Below, in pieces: positions 7,901-11,436 of a stretch of 11,436 nt of DNA (position 1 is the stretch's first letter; every line of letters begins with the position of its first letter). A program made the position numbers and the translations under genes. The DNA comes from Burkholderiaceae bacterium (lineage in GTDB: Bacteria > Pseudomonadota > Gammaproteobacteria > Burkholderiales > Burkholderiaceae_F). The notes beneath the pieces were generated by a model that ran no database searches, was not told where the DNA came from, and saw only the letters and a program-made list of their open reading frames with translations. The stretch spans positions 1 to 11,436 of the forward strand of contig JACCSD010000251.1 of assembly GCA_013813185.1 (NCBI GenBank), in the 5' to 3' direction.

Positions 7901-10900
7901 AACCCGCGCGTGCAGTCACGCCGAACATAATCCGGCGCGCGCATTCGCTGTCGGGTATTTCGAAAACGGTCGGGCTCGCTCCGGTGGTGTCGATCGCCGA
8001 GCCGCTGGACGATCTGATGCGCACGCTGACGATGATCGGTCCGCGCCACCATCTGGAGCTGACGCCTGCGCAGTTCGACACGCTGGAAAGAGTGACCGAT
8101 CGAGTGCGCGGCATGCTGCATCAGTTCGCCGCCGGCATTTATCCCGATGAAGCACCGCTCGACGCGGGCGCCTTGCACGATCTGGTTTCAGTGGTGCGAG
8201 CGCACAGTGCGTTGCACGACGATGCGCACTCCGGCGCCGCGCTGCATCTGGTCCAGGTCGATGCGTCGCTGGATGAAGACGTGCTGGAGCCCTCTACGTT
8301 CGAGATCGTCGAGCCGGCGGCAGCGATCGCCGATGACGTCGAGGCCGTGCTTACTCCATTACCAACGCAGGAATCGGCGACGGATGAAAACTTCGTCGCG
8401 GAGGCCGCCGAGGAAGCCGGCGCGACGTTTACCGATCGGAGGGCCGTACCAAGAAAACGGTCGGACGCGGACGGCGATGAGTCCGACGTAGAACCAGAAC
8501 AACCCGCAGCTTCGCGCCTGCGTGACGAGCTTGATGCCGAGCTGCTGGAAGTGTTTTTGACAGAGGCCGCCGAGCTGTTGCCGTCGGTGGCGACCAACCT
8601 GCGCGGACTGGCAAGCAATCCCAACGACGGCGAGCTCGCGCGCGATTTGATGCGCAAGCTGCACACGGTCAAGGGCAGTGCGCGGATGGCGGGTGCGATG
8701 CGCCTGGGCGAGGCGGTGCACGAGATGGAAACGCGGATGGAGGCTGCAATGCAGCTGGCCGACGTGCCGCCCATCATCATCGATGACCTGCACACGCAGT
8801 ATGACCATGCGATGGCGCTGTATGACGAGTTGCAGAACCCCACGGCCGCCGTCCTGGCCGCCGCGGCGACCGCCGCGCCAGCGCCGGCGGCTACAGAGCC
8901 TCCGCGGGCACCGGTGGTCGATATCGCGGCAGCGCGGGCCGACGCGCGCGCCGCGCCGCCGAAGACTGCGCCTACGGTTTCGCCTCTGGTCGCACTCGGT
9001 GGCGAAGTGAGCGCCACCCTGACTGCGGCGGCACCCGGTGCGCAACAAGCGGCGACGTTCATTCGTGTGCGCGCCGACGTGCTCGACAAGCTGGTCGATC
9101 AGGCGGGCGAAGTGTCGATTGCGCGCTCGAAGCTGGAGAACGAGGTTGGCACGATCAAGGGATCACTAACCGACCTGACGGAAAACATCTCGCGGCTGCG
9201 GGCGCAGCTGCGCGAAGTGGAGATTCAGGCCGATGCGCAGATCCAGGCGCGCGGCGACCAACTGTCGCGCGAATCAGCGGACTTCGATCCGCTCGAGTTC
9301 GACCGCTACACGCGCTTGCAGGAACTGACGCGCATGCTGGCCGAGTCGGTAGAAGACGTGGCGATGGTCCAGAGCAACATGCTGAAGGGACTGCAGAGCG
9401 CGGACACCGATCTGACTTCGCAATCGCGCTTGACGCGCGATCTGCAGCAGCAGCTGATGCGGGTGCGGCTGGTGCCGTTTTCGAACGTATCGGAGCGCCT
9501 GTATCGCGTGGCGCGGCAGGTCGCAAAGGAGCTCGATAAGCGCGTCAGCCTGGATATCCGTGGCGCAACCACCGAGCTGGATCGCGGCGTGCTCGAGAAA
9601 ATGGCCGGACCGTTTGAGCACTTGATCCGCAACGCGATCGTGCACGGGTTGGAAGTGCCGGCTGAGCGGCGCGCCGCGGGCAAGGCCGAGACGGGTGAGC
9701 TGACGCTCGACGTGCGGCAAGAGGGCAACGAAATTATCGTCGTCATCAACGACGACGGCGCTGGCCTGCATCTCGAGCGCATCCAGGCGCGCGCAGTCGA
9801 GCGTCAATTGATCACGCCCGATCAGGTGTTGAGCGATCGCGAGCTGATGGAACTGATTTTCCAGCCGGGCTTTACGACGGCCACCGAAGTGACCGAACTG
9901 GCAGGGCGCGGGGTCGGCATGGACGTCGTGCGCGCTGAACTCGCGTCGTTCGGCGGGCGCATTTCGATTTCGAGCGAAAGTGGTCGCGGCACGCGTTTCA
10001 CGCTTTATCTGCCGATGACGCTGGCGATTGCGCAGGTTGTCCTGGTGGGGATTGCGGGGCGCCGCTATGCGATTCCGGCCGGCATGGTCGAGCAAGTGCG
10101 GCGCTACCGGCCCGCGGTTTTGCTCGCGGCGCTCACCGACGGCATCATCGAAATTCCGCCGGTCGGATCCGTTGTGCTGCGGCCGCTGACGCAGTTGCTT
10201 GGTGAAGAGACGACGCCGCATCTTGCGCGGCAGACACCGGTGGTGCTGCTTCGCTCGGGTGACGATCGGCTCGCGATCGCGGTCGATGAGGTGTCGAGCA
10301 ATCAGGAAGTCGTGGTCAAGAGCGTCGGCGTACAGGTCGCGCGACTGGCAGGCATCCTCGGCGCGACGATCCTCGGCAATGGCGAGATCGTATTGATCAT
10401 CAACCCGGTGCAGTTGATCACGCGTGCACCGGAGCCGCCGGCCGTGTTCGATGTGGCGCCCGATGCGCGCGACGAGGCGAAGGCGGCGCAGAAGCGTATC
10501 GACCACGTGACCGAACTGTCGACGTCGACGGTGCCGACGGTGATGGTGGTCGACGATTCGTTGACGGTGCGGCGTGTGACGCAGCGATTGCTGGAGCGGC
10601 AGGGGTACACGGTGCTGCTGGCGAAAGACGGCGTCGACGCGCTGCGGCAGTTGCAGGACGTCAAACCCGACATCATGCTGGTCGACATCGAGATGCCGCG
10701 CATGGATGGCTACGACTTGACGCGCAACGTTCGTGGAAACAAAAAGACGGCCGATATTCCGATCATCATGATCACGTCACGCACGGCGGAGAAGCATCGA
10801 AGCACGGCGTTCGAGCTGGGCGTCAATGAATATCTCGGCAAGCCTTATCAGGAAGACGAGTTGTTGAAGTTTATTAAGCAGTACTTGGCGGAGAGAGTGA

Positions 10901-10908
10901 CGGCGTAG
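4999..10908 (+). CDS. chpA: ChpA/PilL hybrid chemotaxis histidine kinase with multiple phosphotransfer domains and a receiver
   Basis: A 1969-residue CheA-type kinase, the core of the Pil-Chp system. The N-terminal 600 residues form the ChpA-specific region: an Hpt-like domain with H59 in HQANGALQLLDL, and a later one around FDQVCGVLSLLG where D488 sits at the histidine position. Clear Hpt domains follow at about 707-805 (H750, HTLKGSSRM), 938-1045 (H982, HSLSGISKT, lysine replaced by serine) and 1174-1275 (H1222, HTVKGSARM). After an Ala/Pro linker come the dimerisation domain (from 1354), the ATPase domain with N-box HLIRNAIVHG (1541-1550), DDGAG (1585-1589), FQPGFTTA and GRGVGMD (1636-1642), a CheW domain (about 1675-1815) and a receiver (1845-1965; D1852-D1853, phosphorylated D1896, K1948). 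All kinase motifs are intact. It is shorter than Pseudomonas ChpA (about 2470), with fewer Hpt domains. It starts 4 bases after pilJ with a weak ribosome site, suggesting translational coupling. Confidence 0.95.
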   Translation: MAEKHDPNQLVGAAPDIAPLAWVIDEIRTSLTDAVNGLKAFVANKQDVDSVRNARNQIHQANGALQLLDLRGVALVTEAIEHLTRRFETDPKECSPAPVRTIETALSAVMAYLEGLLSGRPNQPIKLYPYYRDVLLLNQANRVHPADLVFPDLSRRPAFHQIEARNFTPRQLRDRRARFELGLLGFLRNSDDAAPRKRMREALSDLEHMPQRGLARSFWWIARGLLEALEAGAVAVDVDLKRVLARLNLQLRRMIEGGGAVAERLMVDTLYYVGRAEGTLPRVAEVKRLYGLDALIPADFERASLTALDADALRALKEALVQAKQLWGQIVAGAPDTSKFEHEIALARETSHKLHARPLVATIEAISRVTSEFAKLAPNVREGVGLEVASALLFVDLGVEELPQIESEYEGRALQVIDRLGKARNGQALPQAGPWMSELARRAQDRLTMGTVVAETQATLRDIEQRLDRFFRNPLERADLPSTTAMFDQVCGVLSLLGYDEPVAALRNVQTSIARFSDATVAPEPDEFGRIAQNLGAIGFFVESVGQDADRPRGMFRYDPATGIFSADLGQLHGADTVAAPADDDYIAPRTVDIRLPARRGDNVESAARKTLEAAHAQATRLVEVAGDARAIEELERLLPSLANEADLLDNDLLKQNAARAAQLLAQLKETARREDATQLEQLLAPLRPPETPKPTAPMPVSEAAADNELRQIFVEEARDVLDSITEQLEMLRTTRDDQATLTTVRRAFHTLKGSSRMVGFKTVGEGAWAVEQCFNLWLAQERAASDDLLDLAEGAQRVIRDWIGQIARNPTAEPDPIPLVRSAQAVREGGVFEYAHALPGMPPVPKSDGSAPAVVFDALPTKVDSKNIEAKTVVADFGGALPTEVEAPAPRQESVPEIAAPDWKFELDAPVAPLELPAAVVAEEPGSEDIKRVGPLEISHGLYSIFLTEADECIRVLANDIAEWRYEPARAVTPNIIRRAHSLSGISKTVGLAPVVSIAEPLDDLMRTLTMIGPRHHLELTPAQFDTLERVTDRVRGMLHQFAAGIYPDEAPLDAGALHDLVSVVRAHSALHDDAHSGAALHLVQVDASLDEDVLEPSTFEIVEPAAAIADDVEAVLTPLPTQESATDENFVAEAAEEAGATFTDRRAVPRKRSDADGDESDVEPEQPAASRLRDELDAELLEVFLTEAAELLPSVATNLRGLASNPNDGELARDLMRKLHTVKGSARMAGAMRLGEAVHEMETRMEAAMQLADVPPIIIDDLHTQYDHAMALYDELQNPTAAVLAAAATAAPAPAATEPPRAPVVDIAAARADARAAPPKTAPTVSPLVALGGEVSATLTAAAPGAQQAATFIRVRADVLDKLVDQAGEVSIARSKLENEVGTIKGSLTDLTENISRLRAQLREVEIQADAQIQARGDQLSRESADFDPLEFDRYTRLQELTRMLAESVEDVAMVQSNMLKGLQSADTDLTSQSRLTRDLQQQLMRVRLVPFSNVSERLYRVARQVAKELDKRVSLDIRGATTELDRGVLEKMAGPFEHLIRNAIVHGLEVPAERRAAGKAETGELTLDVRQEGNEIIVVINDDGAGLHLERIQARAVERQLITPDQVLSDRELMELIFQPGFTTATEVTELAGRGVGMDVVRAELASFGGRISISSESGRGTRFTLYLPMTLAIAQVVLVGIAGRRYAIPAGMVEQVRRYRPAVLLAALTDGIIEIPPVGSVVLRPLTQLLGEETTPHLARQTPVVLLRSGDDRLAIAVDEVSSNQEVVVKSVGVQVARLAGILGATILGNGEIVLIINPVQLITRAPEPPAVFDVAPDARDEAKAAQKRIDHVTELSTSTVPTVMVVDDSLTVRRVTQRLLERQGYTVLLAKDGVDALRQLQDVKPDIMLVDIEMPRMDGYDLTRNVRGNKKTADIPIIMITSRTAEKHRSTAFELGVNEYLGKPYQEDELLKFIKQYLAERVTA

Positions 10909-10938
10909 AGCCCGTCTTGGCGCGCAGCTTGCGTTCCG

Positions 10939-11117
10939 CAGCAGCGACTGGCGCAGCTGCGTCGCCTACGTCGTCGGGCACTAAAGTGCCAACCACTGCG
11001 GTACTCGCCAAGCCGGCGCGAACCAGGGCTAAAGCGCTGTTTCGCTCAAAGGCCCCGGCTTGGCTCCGTTCCTCGGGCGACGACTCAAAGGCGGCGCATC
11101 TGCGCCAGCCGCTGCTG
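10939..11117 (+). repeat. Palindromic element, copy 1
   Basis: A 179-base element beginning 31 bases after the chpA stop. Its ends pair: the first 29 bases (10939-10967, starting CAGCAGCG) match the reverse complement of the last 29 (11089-11117) at 26 positions. Inside are a 27-base box (10980-11006), a central imperfect hairpin (GCGAACCAGGGCT-AA-AGCGCTGTTTCGC) and a 20-base box (11063-11082). Both boxes recur exactly, inverted, in copy 2. The short open frames here are not credible genes. I see no target-site duplication and no transposase. It could be a member of a dispersed palindromic repeat family, a structured RNA, or a terminator-like element of the chpA operon. Confidence 0.85.
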
Positions 11118-11180
11118 TCGCGACACCGCCGCGCACAAAGTGTTTCCTATATTTCCCCTAAACAAGTGGCATGCCTCAAG

Positions 11181-11358
11181 CGCAAGCGTTGGGCGGAGCT
11201 GGCCTGCCTTCGGGGCGTCGCCCGAGGAACGGAGCAACGCCGGGGCGGTTAAGCAAAAAAGCGCTTCAGCCCTTTTTTGCGCCAGCGTTGTGAGTACCGC
11301 AGTGGTTGGCACTTTAGTCCCCGACGCCCAGGCAGGCCAGCTCCGCCCAGCGCTTGCG
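11181..11358 (-). repeat. Palindromic element, copy 2 (inverted relative to copy 1)
   Basis: A 178-base element in the opposite orientation, 63 bases after copy 1. Its end stem, 11181-11209 (starting CGCAAGCG) against 11330-11358, pairs at 28 of 29 positions. The 27-base box is at 11292-11318 and the 20-base box at 11216-11235. Both pairs of boxes are centred on the same axis (position 11149), so the two copies are collinear without net insertion or deletion between the boxes. Over the 103 bases from box to box I count about 88 identical positions. The copy ends 13 bases before the stop codon of a possible convergent gene, so the two copies nearly fill the intergenic space. Confidence 0.85.
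11253..11280. terminator. Possible bidirectional terminator hairpin inside copy 2
   Basis: GCAAAAAAGCGCT-TC-AGCCCTTTTTTGC forms a stem with 12 of 13 pairs possible, with a six-A run on one side and a six-T run on the other. On either strand the upper GC-rich part (GCGCTTCAGC) is followed by a U-run, which is the form of a bidirectional rho-independent terminator between converging genes. The U-run is itself part of the lower stem, and the upper hairpin is short with one mismatch. Copy 1 has the same hairpin without the long T-run. Confidence 0.4.
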
Positions 11359-11371
11359 CGCCGCGACGACG

Positions 11372-11436
11372 CTACATGCTCCCGCGCAACCCCAGCCGAT
11401 CAATAGTCACCCGCTCTGCATCCACCATCTGCCGAG
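11372..11436 (-). CDS. Possible C-terminal end of a convergent gene of unknown product
   Basis: On the minus strand one frame is open from the window edge and ends RQMVDAERVTIDRLGLRGSM-stop, with the TAG at 11374-11372. The residues look like an ordinary protein tail, and the stop falls just outside palindromic element copy 2, which suits a gene running toward chpA. Twenty codons are too few to exclude chance in GC-rich DNA, and I do not recognise the family. Confidence 0.35.
   Translation of the reverse strand, partial: RQMVDAERVTIDRLGLRGSM

Noticed and set aside
9274..10506. Long minus-strand open frame (410 codons) opposite chpA, and a similar one of 451 codons at 1743-3098
   Set aside because: Both are typical GC-rich shadow frames of well-identified genes on the plus strand; the translations are Arg/His-rich with no domain.
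10917..11252. Plus-strand open frame of 111 codons after chpA
   Set aside because: It lies across copy 1 and part of copy 2 of the palindromic elements, has no ribosome site or recognisable domain, and the differences between copies are not of coding type.
11085..11312. Minus-strand open frame of 75 codons in the same region
   Set aside because: It is the inverted repeat read in the matching frame; its likeness to the plus-strand peptide follows from the DNA repeat.
10939..11358. Integron attC sites, as an explanation for covarying palindromes
   Set aside because: The elements lack GTTRRRY/RYYYAAC end boxes, are longer than usual attC sites, and there is no cassette or integrase nearby.
10939..11358. 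A classical insertion sequence or MITE with target duplications
   Set aside because: The bases just outside each copy (for example TTCCG and TCGCG around copy 1) do not match, and no transposase gene is present. A target-duplication-free mobile element remains possible.

Overview
The window reads as chromosomal DNA of a GC-rich gammaproteobacterium. Three things point there: a thiE-hemL pair with overlapping ends, a 54-residue rubredoxin of the Pseudomonas/Xanthomonas type, and the order pilG-pilH-pilI-pilJ-chpA of the Pil-Chp chemosensory system for type IV pili. The order resembles that remembered for Xanthomonas-like lineages, but the sequence alone does not settle the family.

Layout. Positions 1-737 (minus strand) hold the first 29 codons of hemL and all of thiE; the two overlap by 23 bases inside a small tandem duplication. 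Positions 738-974 are a divergent control region. On the plus strand follow rubredoxin (975-1139), pilG (1228-1623), pilH (1653-2018), pilI (2052-2594), pilJ (2724-4994) and the large hybrid kinase gene chpA, also called pilL (4999-10908). Gaps between the pil genes are 29, 33, 129 and 4 bases, consistent with one operon. From 10909 to the end no convincing complete gene is present. This stretch holds two closely related palindromic elements of about 178 bases in opposite orientation, followed by what may be the last 20 codons of a convergent minus-strand gene.

How the genes work together. PilJ is the membrane receptor, PilI the CheW adaptor that couples it to ChpA, and ChpA the histidine kinase with several phosphotransfer domains and its own receiver. 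PilG and PilH are the single-domain response regulators that take phosphate from ChpA and control pilus extension and retraction, and in Pseudomonas also cAMP signalling. Adaptation genes (pilK, chpB) and chpC do not directly follow chpA.

The most unusual part is the region after chpA. The two elements share two perfectly identical boxes (27 and 20 bases) and a similar central hairpin. Their 29-base end stems differ from each other at many positions, yet nearly every change is matched by its partner, so pairing is kept. The pattern of differences argues against protein coding and for a structured repeat family or structured RNA/DNA element.
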